A DNA stretch of 64,000 nt. Source: Saprospiraceae bacterium (GTDB taxonomy: Bacteria > Bacteroidota > Bacteroidia > Chitinophagales > Saprospiraceae). The notes beneath the pieces are model-generated. The model had not been told where the DNA came from, did no database searches, and saw only the letters and a program-made list of their open reading frames with translations. The stretch's first letter is position 1; every line of letters begins with the position of its first letter. The DNA lies in assembly GCA_019638455.1 (NCBI GenBank), contig JAHBTU010000003.1:310001-374000 (forward strand), read 5' to 3'. This document shows, piece by piece, positions 8,445 to 16,762 of the stretch. A program made the position numbers and the translations under genes.

Positions 8445-9437
8445 TCAAAAGTCCGCTTCCATGCTGAACACCTGTTCCTCGCGCTTGGCCATCACGCCCG
8501 CCTTTTGGTAGTCGCCCACGCGCTTCTCGAAGAAGTTGGTTTTGCCTTGAATTGAAATCATGTCCATCCACGGGAAGGGGTTGGCCGTGCCGTACACTTT
8601 GTCCACGCCAAGCGATATGAGCAGGCGGTCGGCCACGAACTCGATGTATTGGCTCATCATCTCGGCGTTCATGCCGATGAGCGAGACGGGCAGCGCGTCG
8701 GTCACAAATTCTTTCTCGAATTCGACGGCTTCGGTGATGATAGCCTGCACTTCCTGCGGGTCGAGTTTGTTTTCGAGCATCGAGTAAAGCAGGCAAGCGA
8801 AGTCGCAGTGCATACCTTCGTCGCGGCTGATGAGTTCGTTGGAGAAAGTGAGGCCGGGCATGAGGCCGCGTTTTTTCAGCCAAAAAATGGAGCAGAACGA
8901 GCCGGAGAAGAAAATGCCCTCGACGGCGGCAAATGCGATGAGCCGGTGCGCGAACGAGGGCGCGTTTTCAATCCAGCGCAACGCCCACTCGCCTTTTTTG
9001 GCGACGCAGGGCAGGTTTTGCAGTGCGTGGAAGAGGAAGTCTTTTTCTTTTGGCTCTTTTATATAGGTGTCAATCAGCAGCGAGTACATCTCGGCGTGGA
9101 TGTTCTCGATGGCGACTTGGAATCCATAGAAGCAGCGGGCTTCGGGGATTTGCACCTCGCGCATGAAGTTGAGCACGAGGTTCTCGTTCACGATGCCGTC
9201 GCTGGCTGCAAAGAAGGCGAGGACGTGTTTGATGAAGTGGCGCTCGTCGTCGTTGAGTTTGTTTTCCCAATCATTGAGGTCGGGGGCAAGGTCAATCTCT
9301 TCGGCTGTCCAGAAGGATGCTTCGGCGGTTTTGTACATTTTCCACACCTCCGGGTATTTGATGGGGAGGATGACGAAGCGGTCGGGGTTTTCGGCGAGAA
9401 GCGGCTCTGTGGCGATGGTGTTGGTAAGTTGTGTCAT
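8445..9437 (-). CDS. nrdB: Ribonucleoside-diphosphate reductase, beta (radical) subunit
   Basis: 330 residues. Houses the di-iron/tyrosyl-radical cofactor of class I reductase. Visible ligands and radical site: EIDL near 49, PEARCFYGF (E99), ENIHAEMYSLLIDTYIK (ExxH with radical Tyr118), VEGIFFSG, and ISRDEGMHCDFA. The sequence around the radical Tyr resembles eukaryotic-type R2 more than E. coli NrdB. The C-terminus REEQVFSMEADF is the tail that docks on NrdA. Start ATG at 9437. The 580-base upstream gap holds a cluster of DnaA-box-like 9-mers, which suggests replication-linked control. Confidence 0.98.
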   Translation of the reverse strand: MTQLTNTIATEPLLAENPDRFVILPIKYPEVWKMYKTAEASFWTAEEIDLAPDLNDWENKLNDDERHFIKHVLAFFAASDGIVNENLVLNFMREVQIPEARCFYGFQVAIENIHAEMYSLLIDTYIKEPKEKDFLFHALQNLPCVAKKGEWALRWIENAPSFAHRLIAFAAVEGIFFSGSFCSIFWLKKRGLMPGLTFSNELISRDEGMHCDFACLLYSMLENKLDPQEVQAIITEAVEFEKEFVTDALPVSLIGMNAEMMSQYIEFVADRLLISLGVDKVYGTANPFPWMDMISIQGKTNFFEKRVGDYQKAGVMAKREEQVFSMEADF

Positions 9438-9503
9438 AGAATGTTTTGAATCGGATGAAGAGATGGATTGTTTTTTTTTGCGGACTCTGTTTGGGTTGTT
9501 TGA

Positions 9504-9535
9504 GGGCTTGCCCGGCCAAGCCGGGCGGACGGGGT
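9504..9535. repeat. GGCTTGCCCGGCCAAGCC palindrome
   Basis: GGGCTTGCCCGGCCAAGCC, then GGGCGGACGGGG. The same core occurs near the 3' end of R1 copies and in the hairpin at 18646-18677, so it may be a solo module of R1. Confidence 0.55.
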
Positions 9536-9762
9536 TTGAGGGGTTGGCATTCCCATTTCCGGGGTGGTCGGAACGAGCCAGTTATTGCGAAAAAGACAAT
9601 TTTTGGCCGGAGACATTTCCTTTGGGCGCGTTCAGCGCCTGTCGGGAAAACACAACATGAGTGGAAGGGACGTGCTCGAAAAAGGCGGAGTAAAGTTTGC
9701 CCGTCGCAGATGCAGACAAGCGGAGGCTAAAGTACGGGTTTTTTGGCTTTGCCTAAAGTAAA

Positions 9763-9873
9763 TTTTCCACAAAATGTGAATAACTTGTTCAAGTGTCTGA
9801 TTTGCAATGGTCTTTAAAAATCCAATTTGTTCTCCACATTGTGGATAACTCGTGTTGGTAATTTTGTGGAAAA
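9763..9873. promoter_or_regulatory. Cluster of five DnaA-box-like 9-mers upstream of nrdB
   Basis: Read in either orientation: TTTTCCACA (9763-9771), TTATTCACA as complement (9775-9783), TTCTCCACA (9830-9838), the perfect consensus TTATCCACA as complement (9840-9848), and TTTTCCACA as complement (9865-9873). Five near-consensus boxes in 111 bases is far above chance. DnaA control of RNR genes is established in E. coli; here it is inference. An origin of replication or DnaA-titration site is the alternative. Confidence 0.65.
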
Positions 9874-10019
9874 TTTTTGGACACACTTTTGGCTCATAAA
9901 ATAATGGTTTTATCCGTGCCAATTGTGCTGTCCATATATTCTGTATCAATGCGTGGCGCAAAGAAACTCTAAACAATTTCTAAGCTTTATCTCCGTTGGC
10001 ATCTCCTTCCTTTGCTGCC

Positions 10020-11168
10020 ATGAACTGGAAATCCCTTTTTTACATCGGCGCGACGGGGCTAGCCTTGTTCGAAGTCGCCAACGTCTATTTCATCATGCCC
10101 ATGCCCGGCAGCCAGCGCATGGGAAGCCTCGACGCTGCGTATTTTCTGCACGAATGGCGGTGGGCGTTCCGGGCGATTTTCGGAGCGACGATGGCAGCGG
10201 GATTCTTGCCGGCTTTTCGGGCTAAACGCTGGCTTGCCCTCCTCGTGCTTGTTGCCGTCGGCGCTGTCATTTTCAATTTCAATTTCAAAATGGCGGCGGA
10301 AAAGATGTTTTATCAACCGACGGTGGTGCGCATGGCGGACTCTACCGAAAACAAGGTTGGCTTGGACAAGCTCGTGCTCGGCATCGAACTGAACGGCCAA
10401 GCGAAGGCGTATCCGATTCAGTACATCGGCTATCACCATCAGGTGCGCGACACGGTGGGCGGCGAGCCAGTGATGGTAACGTACTGTACCGTCTGCCGCA
10501 CGGGGCGGGTGTATGCCCCGAAAGTGAATGGCGAGCCAGAGGATTTTCGGCTCGTCGGGATGGATCATTTCAACGCCATGTTTGAGGACGCGACGACGAA
10601 AAGTTGGTGGCGGCAAGTAACGGGCGAGGCAGTGGCTGGCCCGCTCAAAGGCGCTCAACTGCCCGAAATCCACGCCACGCAAACGTCTCTGCGCGAGTGG
10701 TTTGTCTTATACCCTAGCAGTCTCGTGATGCAGGCAGACAGCACGTTTTCAGAGGATTACGCCAATTTAGACACCTATGATTTTGGGGTGGAACGAGGAA
10801 GGTTGACCCGCACGGACACGCTTTCGTGGCAGGAAAAATCGTGGGTTGTTGGCATCGAATCGGGCAAGGCTTCCAAGGCTTTCGACTGGAATCGGCTGAA
10901 ACAGGAGCGCGTCATCAACGACCAAGTGGGCGAACGACCGGTCGTCATTGCGTTGGCCGACGACGATAAAAGTTTTTTCGCTTTCGAGCGGCCCGACGCG
11001 GCGGCGGTTTTTTCCTTAAAAAACGACACCCTGTTCAACGGGGAAAAATCATGGAATTTGCTTGGCAAAGCCTGCGACCCAGCCAATCAGGATTTGATAA
11101 AAATCACGGCCTATCAAGAGTTTTGGCACAGTTGGATGACCTTTCACCCGTACACGACGAGGTATTAA
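10020..11168 (+). CDS. DUF3179 family membrane-anchored protein
   Basis: 382 residues from the ATG at 10020. The N-terminus (MNWKSLFYIGATGLALFEVA; further segments near LALLVLVAVGAVIF) gives about three membrane segments. The soluble domain carries the DUF3179 hallmark VTYCTVCRTGRVYAP with its CxxC, then DHFNAMFEDATTKSWW and GIELNGQAKAYP. The function of DUF3179 is not established; the conserved Cys pair suggests redox or metal use (inference). The frame is open from 9996, but ATG 10020 begins at the membrane helix. An R2 repeat follows it, convergent with the next gene. Confidence 0.9.
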   Translation: MNWKSLFYIGATGLALFEVANVYFIMPMPGSQRMGSLDAAYFLHEWRWAFRAIFGATMAAGFLPAFRAKRWLALLVLVAVGAVIFNFNFKMAAEKMFYQPTVVRMADSTENKVGLDKLVLGIELNGQAKAYPIQYIGYHHQVRDTVGGEPVMVTYCTVCRTGRVYAPKVNGEPEDFRLVGMDHFNAMFEDATTKSWWRQVTGEAVAGPLKGAQLPEIHATQTSLREWFVLYPSSLVMQADSTFSEDYANLDTYDFGVERGRLTRTDTLSWQEKSWVVGIESGKASKAFDWNRLKQERVINDQVGERPVVIALADDDKSFFAFERPDAAAVFSLKNDTLFNGEKSWNLLGKACDPANQDLIKITAYQEFWHSWMTFHPYTTRY

Positions 11169-11257
11169 ATGAGGGTTGATAGAAGTTGGAGAGCGTTCAT
11201 AAAACCGTGTCATCCCAATGGGGAAAAAATACAGAGGCACGAAGAGCACAGCGTTTT

Positions 11258-11362
11258 TATACTTCGCTCTGCAAGGTTTTGGGCATGGCTAAAAGCGAAA
11301 TCTGCTCAAAGTCAGGGAGAGCAATCATGGTCATCTGACAAATTCTAGCGAATCAAGGTATA
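11258..11362 (+). repeat. R2 dispersed repeat, copy a
   Basis: TATACTTCGC...GTTTTGGGCATGGCTAAAAG ... GAGCAATCATGGTCATCTGA ... AATCAAGGTA. It matches the reverse complement of 36281-36386 over nearly its whole length. It lies between convergent genes. Confidence 0.85.
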
Positions 11363-11378
11363 ATTTTCTGAATCTGCC

Positions 11379-13352
11379 TCAATTGCGGCGCTGTCGGGGC
11401 TTGACGTACAGGTTGAACAGCGGAATGTCCACGGCGAAAAAGGCACCGACGCGCCACCCGCTGACATTGATGTCGCCTGTCCCTGTGCTGACTTTTCGCA
11501 GGTTGGGGCCGCGTTGCGCACCGATGCCGAACGTGAAGGGCAGTTCGTTGAAAAAACCATAGGCGAGGTATAGGCCGGGTGAGAGCAGGTTGCCCCATTC
11601 GAGTTCTGGCAGGTTGTTGGAGAGCGGGTCGTCGAAGCGGAAGGCGACCAAGGCGCCCACGTCAATGAGCGGGGCGTATAGCGTGATGCTCCCTATTTTT
11701 TTGCCCGATTCCAAGCCCAGCCCCCAACTGGCCGAAAAACCCAATGGCGCGGACAGCGCCACAAATGGCTTGCCGCCAAAGCCCTGCAAATGCTCGCTGC
11801 CAGCCGCCACTCCTGTATAGGCATTGATAGCAACGGAGAAATGATTTTGTTTTTTTACCCGCGAACTGCCGGGCGGCAGCGCCACCGCGTCAATGGCGGC
11901 GGCTATCTGGTCGGAATTGTCGGCAGCGGCCACTGCCGCTATGAAATGGCCGTATTTGAACACCTTGTCGCGATGCTCGAAAGCGGGAGCCAGTTGGTCG
12001 AACACGAACAGCAGGTCGTTGACGGCGGCGGCGTAGTGTTTGCGCCGAATGTCGAGGTTGAGGTCGTTGAGGTGTTGCAGGCTTTTGAGGAAAATGGTGT
12101 CGGTGCGTGTGGAGGCACCGGTGTAGCCAGCGACTTGGGTTTTGAAGCGCATCCCTGTTTGCAGGAGTTTGAAAAAAGGGTCGAAAAAGCGGAATTGCTG
12201 TTCGTAGCGCATATCGTCATCGGGGCCTCGGCGGCAGGAGTTGCGCAGGCCGGTGCGAGTATCCTCGGCGTGTTGCGCAAAATCGCGCAGGCAGTCGCGC
12301 ATGGGGCCCGTGTTGCGAGCGATGCCGCCCAGTTTGTCGCGCATGGAAGCGCCGTCGCTGAACTGGATGCGATGCCCGTGATACCACAGCAGCCCGAGAT
12401 AAATGTTGAGCACCGCTTCGTCGCGCAGCGCGTTGGAGACTTTTTTGGCGGGCAGCCAAATCTGTGTGTCGTCGTCGCTTCGCAGCGATTCGGAGAGGAG
12501 GTGAAGCGTTCGCAGTCCAGCTGCCAAGTCGGTGAGTTGCTGTTGGTCGGTCGGGTCGAGCACGCCGGCGCGGCGTGTGGGCTGCTGCACCGCTGACTGC
12601 ATGGCGAGGTGGGCGATGATGGAGTCGGGCGACATTCCGTCGAGGAACAGCTGGGAGAGGTCGAGGGCATCCTCGGCGAGGATTTGATATTTTTCGGACC
12701 GGATGAACTGTGTGTTGGTGAGGTAGGCTTTCAGGTTGAGGGGTAATACCTTCATGTCCTTGTCGAAACTTTCGCGCATGGACTCGAGGTAGAGGTTGTA
12801 TTGATAAATGCGCTCGCCAATCAAGTCGAGCACTGCCGCTGTGGAGGGGAAGAGGGTCTTGAGCGCGGTGTTTCGGCGCATTTCATCTTGAAAATCGCGG
12901 AAGAACACGATGCTAAGTTCCTCTTTCGTGCGGGCCACCAGAAATTTTGCCAGCCCGTCGGCGACGGCGGTGGGGCTGAACCCACTAACGGTGGGCGCCG
13001 GGGCGGCGTAGGTCTGACCGCGTGTGAGGCTGCCCAAGTCTTGCAAATTGTTGGAGATGCCGACGACGGGGCCGTCCAATTCGTCGGCGAGGTAGGGATT
13101 GCCATCCAGCGCGTCGAGCAGGTTTTTTTTCTTGGATTCGGGCGGCAAGCCCGTGGCAGCGAATAGCCGCGCCAGATATTCACCCGTGCTGGCCTCATCG
13201 TCTTTGAGTTTGAAGCGACCGGGGCCGTTGGGCACCACAAATTCCCGAATCCCTATAGCGTGTTGCAACAGACTTTGCCGAGTAACAGGCTGGCCGAGCA
13301 GGTTTTGGCACAAAATGCCCCCACATATCAGGTGCAGCAAGACTTTTTTCAT
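11379..13352 (-). CDS. Exported protein, probable outer-membrane C-terminal barrel, unknown family
   Basis: 657 residues from the ATG at 13352. Signal peptide MKKVLLHLICGGILCQNLLG then Q. Residues ~25-480 are helical and charged, with no domain I recognise (e.g. GFSPTAVADGLAKFLVARTK). The last ~150 residues alternate aromatic/glycine strands (SAPLGFSASWGLGLESGKKI, LSPGLYLAYGFF, GWRVGAFFAVDIPLFNLYVK), as in Bacteroidota outer-membrane barrels. Its ATG overlaps the TGA of the S8-like protease gene by 4 bases (ATGA), so the two are almost surely translationally coupled. The role is unknown; a protease-linked surface machine is speculation. Confidence 0.8.
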   Translation of the reverse strand: MKKVLLHLICGGILCQNLLGQPVTRQSLLQHAIGIREFVVPNGPGRFKLKDDEASTGEYLARLFAATGLPPESKKKNLLDALDGNPYLADELDGPVVGISNNLQDLGSLTRGQTYAAPAPTVSGFSPTAVADGLAKFLVARTKEELSIVFFRDFQDEMRRNTALKTLFPSTAAVLDLIGERIYQYNLYLESMRESFDKDMKVLPLNLKAYLTNTQFIRSEKYQILAEDALDLSQLFLDGMSPDSIIAHLAMQSAVQQPTRRAGVLDPTDQQQLTDLAAGLRTLHLLSESLRSDDDTQIWLPAKKVSNALRDEAVLNIYLGLLWYHGHRIQFSDGASMRDKLGGIARNTGPMRDCLRDFAQHAEDTRTGLRNSCRRGPDDDMRYEQQFRFFDPFFKLLQTGMRFKTQVAGYTGASTRTDTIFLKSLQHLNDLNLDIRRKHYAAAVNDLLFVFDQLAPAFEHRDKVFKYGHFIAAVAAADNSDQIAAAIDAVALPPGSSRVKKQNHFSVAINAYTGVAAGSEHLQGFGGKPFVALSAPLGFSASWGLGLESGKKIGSITLYAPLIDVGALVAFRFDDPLSNNLPELEWGNLLSPGLYLAYGFFNELPFTFGIGAQRGPNLRKVSTGTGDINVSGWRVGAFFAVDIPLFNLYVKPRQRRN

Positions 13353-14320
13353 GGGTTGAGAGCAGTTTTTGGATTGTAGAAACAAAGGGGCAATGCCAGC
13401 ATTTCCTCAATGGAAAAGGGTTGGGCGACGGTTTCGGTCAAGTGTCGCAGTATCGTCGCGCGGTCGGGTCGTTCGTAGGGTATTTCGTCTGCGGCTGCTT
13501 TTTCTTTTAAATGGCTGATGGCCAAGGCGGCTACTCCCGTGAGGCAGGCAGTGGCGAAGCTGCATGAGCACTCTCGTTTTGAGTAGGGGGCATCGGCGAT
13601 GCCGGTGTAGCAAACGACTTGGGCGGCGGGCAGCAAAAGACCAGTGAGTTCGGCGATGTCGGCTGGCGCGGGGCGCGAGGCCAAGATAGGGTGGCTGATG
13701 GCGCCCGCCACAATGCTTTCCGGCTCTGTGGATGGGAACGCGAGCCGCTTGAGTCTTGCGAGGCTGTCGGTGTTGCGCAGGGTGGTGACCAAGACCGTCC
13801 GGGAGGCGGTGAGCATATCGAGCACTTCGCGCAGCCGGCCTTCAGTGACGGCCTCGGAGCGTGTGGTGAGCACACTGGTGCCGATGATGTCCACGCCCAA
13901 TTTCAGGGCGAGGTGTATGCCGTCCACCAAGTTTTTGTCGGTCACGGTGTTGTCGCTTCCCGCGATTTTGATGACGTGGATTTCTGCTTGGGGGGCTATG
14001 CCTTTTAGCCCGGCGGTAGGGTTGTCGTGGTCGTCGGTTTCGGGCAATGCAGCCAACACGCTGAGGCAGGCGGTTCCGTGCAGGATGCCCTCGCTCTTAA
14101 GGTCGCTGATGTCGTCGTTGCCTACTGGAATGGGTGCGTTGGGAGTGTAGTTGGCGCGGGCCACGTTGAATTTGTGACCGGGTTTGTCCAGATGCCGCAG
14201 CGCGAGGTGTTGGAGTTCGGCACCGGAGTCGAGGTAGGCGATTTTCACGCCGCGACCTTCCGTGGAGCGCCATTCGGCGGGAAGGTGTTGCAGCATTTCA
14301 TTCCAGTTGAAAATGGGCAT
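13349..14320 (-). CDS. S8 (subtilisin-like) serine peptidase without signal peptide
   Basis: 323 residues. Asp31 lies in VKIAYLDSG, His81 in ILHGTACLSV, a candidate oxyanion Asn183 in TLRNTD, and the nucleophile Ser254 in SCSFATACLTGVAAL, which aligns with the family GTSMATPHVAGAAAL. The serine motif is divergent (Cys for Thr, Ala for Pro). There is no signal peptide or prodomain, so it should stay in the cytoplasm, unusual for subtilases. Start ATG at 14320. It overlaps the following exported protein gene by 4 bases. Maturation of a partner, or a sensor/switch role with that partner, is inference. Confidence 0.82.
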   Translation of the reverse strand: MPIFNWNEMLQHLPAEWRSTEGRGVKIAYLDSGAELQHLALRHLDKPGHKFNVARANYTPNAPIPVGNDDISDLKSEGILHGTACLSVLAALPETDDHDNPTAGLKGIAPQAEIHVIKIAGSDNTVTDKNLVDGIHLALKLGVDIIGTSVLTTRSEAVTEGRLREVLDMLTASRTVLVTTLRNTDSLARLKRLAFPSTEPESIVAGAISHPILASRPAPADIAELTGLLLPAAQVVCYTGIADAPYSKRECSCSFATACLTGVAALAISHLKEKAAADEIPYERPDRATILRHLTETVAQPFSIEEMLALPLCFYNPKTALNP

Positions 14321-14502
14321 AGTTAGGTGGTTGGAATTTGTGCGGATAAAACTACGGTGATTTCAAGAATCAAGCCTGAACTGTTTGTGGGGTGGCGTGT
14401 GCGCGTGGCATATCGCTGGCCACTCGAATTCGGAGCAGCATGGGGATAGGCTTTTTCAGGCAAGGGGGGGCGCGATTACAGTCAGGAGCAAGTCTCGTAC
14501 GT

Positions 14503-14580
14503 TATACCCAGATTAAAGAGGATTTGAAGATTCCCTTGATTGCCAACGGGCAGATTCAAGTCCTTTTTAATCTGGGTATA
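14503..14580. repeat. R1 head-to-head composite palindrome, copy b
   Basis: Starts TATACCCAGATTAAAGAGGA and ends with the mirror TTTTTAATCTGGGTATA. The left arm is the 5' end of an R1 copy like that at 55804; the right arm, reversed, is the 5' end of a copy like that at 25878. The result is a 78-base imperfect palindrome made of two R1 ends. Confidence 0.85.
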
Positions 14581-14595
14581 ATGCCGGCAAAACAA

Positions 14596-14632
14596 AACCG
14601 CCGCAACGCATGGGAGTGCGTTGCGGCGGTTT
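14596..14632 (-). terminator. Rho-independent terminator of tRNA-Cys
   Basis: Perfect-armed hairpin AACCGCCGCAACGCA / TGCGTTGCGGCGGTT with a 7-base loop, 9 bases past the tRNA 3' end on the minus strand; the minus-strand transcript then reads TTGTTTTG. Confidence 0.85.
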
Positions 14633-14640
14633 CTTTTTTG

Positions 14641-14711
14641 AGGTATCGAGCGGATTCGAACCGCTGTAGCAGGTTTTGCAGACCTGTGCCTAACCACTCG
14701 GCCACGATACC
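14641..14711 (-). tRNA. tRNA-Cys (anticodon GCA)
   Basis: The complement folds as a standard cloverleaf of 71 nt: acceptor GGTATCG/CGATACC, D arm GCCGAGTGGTTAGGC, anticodon arm CAGGT-CTGCAAA-ACCTG with anticodon GCA, variable CTAC, T arm AGCGG-TTCGAAT-CCGCT. CCA is not encoded (the 3' flank reads TC). A strong hairpin terminator follows. Confidence 0.97.
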
Positions 14712-14845
14712 TTAACGCTCATCTCTCTCCGATGGGGGGTGAGGCTTAAAGCGGGCACAAAGAAAATACTTTTTTCTCAAACCGCACAAATTTCTCCAAA
14801 CATGAATTTTATTTGGAGCAAACGGCGCAACTGTGCGGCTTTGCA

Positions 14846-14853
14846 TACATTTG
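14846..14853 (+). promoter_or_regulatory. Possible -7 element of the symporter gene
   Basis: TACATTTG matches the Bacteroidota -7 consensus TAnnTTTG about 70 bases before the symporter start. A well-placed -33 TTG is not evident, so this is tentative. Confidence 0.3.
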
Positions 14854-14925
14854 GGCGCCTTAACCAACGCCATTTTTTTATTTCGCCAACCGTTTCTCTT
14901 CACTGCAAAAATTGTAAAAATCAAC

Positions 14926-16587
14926 ATGGGTCAGCGACTTCACCCTTACGACTACGTCATTTTCCTCATCTATTTTGTTGTCGTGGCAGGTTACGGCTAC
15001 TGGATATATCACCGCAAAAAAGCCGCCGAAGCCAGTTCCAAGGACTTTTTTCTTGCCGAGGGGGCGCTCACATGGTGGGCAATCGGCGCTTCGCTCATCG
15101 CCTCCAATATCAGCGCGGAGCAGTTTATCGGGATGTCCGGTTCGGGCTTCGCGATGGGCCTGGCCATCGCCTCTTACGAATGGATGGCGGCAGCCACGCT
15201 GCTGGTGGTGGCGGTGTTCCTGTTGCCAATCTACCTGCGCAACAAAATCTACACCATGCCGCAGTTTCTCGCGCAGCGGTTCAGTCCATTGGTCGCCACC
15301 ATCATGGCGGTGTTTTGGCTATTGGTCTATGTATTCGTCAACCTGACATCCATTCTCTATCTGGGCGCGTTGGCTGTCAGCACCATTTCTGGGATCAGTT
15401 TCAGCGTCTGCATCTTTGGGTTGTCGTTGTTCGCGATTTTCATCACGCTCGGCGGCATGAAGGTCATCGGCTACACCGATGTGATACAGGTGCTGGTGCT
15501 GATTCTGGGGGGCTTGGCCACCACCTATCTGGCGCTCAATCTCGTGGCGGAGCATTTCGGCCAGCAAGGCGCTTGGTCGGGTTTGGCGCTGATGCGCGAA
15601 AAAGCCGACTCGCATTTCCACATGATTCTGAACAAAGGCCAGATGCTCATGCCCGATGGCAAGGGAGGCTTAGAGGATGCCTACGAAAAACTACCCGGCA
15701 TCGCGGTGCTTATCGGCGCGATGTGGATTGCCAACCTCAACTATTGGGGCTTCAACCAGTATATCACGCAACGGGCTTTGGGCGCTGACTTGCCGACGGC
15801 TCGCGCGGGGCTGCTTTTTGCTGCGTTCTTAAAGTTGCTCATGCCGGTCATCGTGGTGCTGCCCGGCATTGCGGCATATCTGCTGCATCAGAATGGTTAT
15901 TTTCAAAAGGAAATGCTTGACGTGGTGACACCCGGCTCGGCAGAAACGGCGCTCAAGCCCGACCGTGCCTATCCGGTGTTGCTCGAATTGCTTCCGACTG
16001 GCTTGAAAGGGCTTTCTTTCGCGGCGCTCACAGCGGCTATCGTGGCTTCATTGGCGGGCAAGGCCAACAGTATCGGCACCATTTTCACGCTGGATTTGTA
16101 CAAAAAGTATTTCAACCGTGAGGCCGATGAGGCCAAGTTGGTCCGCACGGGCCGCATCGCCATTGTCATTGCCATTGCCATTGGCGCAGTGGTGGCACCT
16201 GCCCTGTCCAATTTTGGCCAGGCGTTCCAGTTTATCCAAGACTTTACCGGGTTGATTTCGCCGGGCGTGGTAGCCATTTTTGTGCTTGGTATGTTTTGGA
16301 GACGCGCGACGGCCTCCGCGGCTTTGGCGGGTGCGTTAGCAACCATCCCTACCGGGTTGTGGCTCGAAAAAATGTTTGTCGGGATGCCGTTCTTGCACCG
16401 CATGGGCTGGGTCTTTTTGATATTGGTTAGCCTGATGGTAATCGTTAGCCTGCTTGACAAGCGCGGCCAACAGCGGGTGCGCACCATCGAAGTGGATCCG
16501 TCCGAGTTTCGTACCACTACTTCGTTCGCCATCGGCGCCTTGTTGATAGTGGGTGCATTGGCGGCGCTCTACATTGTTTTCTGGTGA
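14926..16587 (+). CDS. Sodium/solute symporter (SSS family, SGLT-like)
   Basis: 553 residues from the ATG at 14926. About 13-14 membrane helices. Family features: early TM with YDYVIFLIYFVVVAGYGYWI, the FFLAEGALTWWAIGASLIAS motif with SNISAEQFIGMSGSGF (SSS signature), NLNYWGFNQYITQRALGA, and AALTAAIVASLAGKANSIGT before TLDLYKKYF. This pattern fits sodium/sugar cotransporters like vSGLT; the substrate (galactose, glucose, inositol, N-acetylmannosamine class) cannot be read. The frame is open from 14833 but that extension has no membrane or signal character. It is followed by a clear terminator, so it is likely monocistronic. Confidence 0.95.
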   Translation: MGQRLHPYDYVIFLIYFVVVAGYGYWIYHRKKAAEASSKDFFLAEGALTWWAIGASLIASNISAEQFIGMSGSGFAMGLAIASYEWMAAATLLVVAVFLLPIYLRNKIYTMPQFLAQRFSPLVATIMAVFWLLVYVFVNLTSILYLGALAVSTISGISFSVCIFGLSLFAIFITLGGMKVIGYTDVIQVLVLILGGLATTYLALNLVAEHFGQQGAWSGLALMREKADSHFHMILNKGQMLMPDGKGGLEDAYEKLPGIAVLIGAMWIANLNYWGFNQYITQRALGADLPTARAGLLFAAFLKLLMPVIVVLPGIAAYLLHQNGYFQKEMLDVVTPGSAETALKPDRAYPVLLELLPTGLKGLSFAALTAAIVASLAGKANSIGTIFTLDLYKKYFNREADEAKLVRTGRIAIVIAIAIGAVVAPALSNFGQAFQFIQDFTGLISPGVVAIFVLGMFWRRATASAALAGALATIPTGLWLEKMFVGMPFLHRMGWVFLILVSLMVIVSLLDKRGQQRVRTIEVDPSEFRTTTSFAIGALLIVGALAALYIVFW

Positions 16588-16611
16588 TAGGGTGTTTTGC
16601 TTCGTCCAAAC

Positions 16612-16652
16612 AAAAATCCCTGACAGAGCATTCTGTCAGGGATTTTTGTTTT
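16612..16652 (+). terminator. Rho-independent terminator after the symporter gene
   Basis: Hairpin AAAAATCCCTGACAGA / TCTGTCAGGGATTTTT with loop GCAT, followed by GTTTTTT. Near-perfect arms of 16 bases; likely works in both directions. Confidence 0.9.
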
Positions 16653-16762
16653 TTCTGAATTGTCTTGAAATGAAATGATTTTGTCGTGTAGGTGAAATCA
16701 AAACCCTGCTAAATCAGGCAAGTGGAATCTTCGAGGTCACACAAATCATTTTCATTTTAATG

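Larger units (their letters stand above)
9438..10019. other. Intergenic region between nrdB and the DUF3179 gene
   Basis: 582 bases without a credible gene; the open frames here are short, without family features, and run across the DnaA-box cluster. It contains the GC-rich palindrome at 9504-9535 and the DnaA-box cluster at 9763-9873, with AT-rich DNA around and after it. Confidence 0.7.
14321..14640. other. Intergenic region between protease gene and tRNA-Cys
   Basis: No protein gene recognised. 14330-14500 shows no recognisable feature; the rest is the R1-derived palindrome (14503-14580) and the tRNA terminator (14596-14632). Confidence 0.6.

Noticed and set aside
9763..9873. Annotating the DnaA-box cluster as oriC
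   Set aside because: No dnaA, dnaN or other origin-associated genes nearby and skew could not be computed; kept as a regulatory candidate only.
9632..9976. 114-aa minus-strand open frame upstream of nrdB
   Set aside because: It runs through the DnaA-box cluster, has no family features and an unlikely composition; treated as chance.
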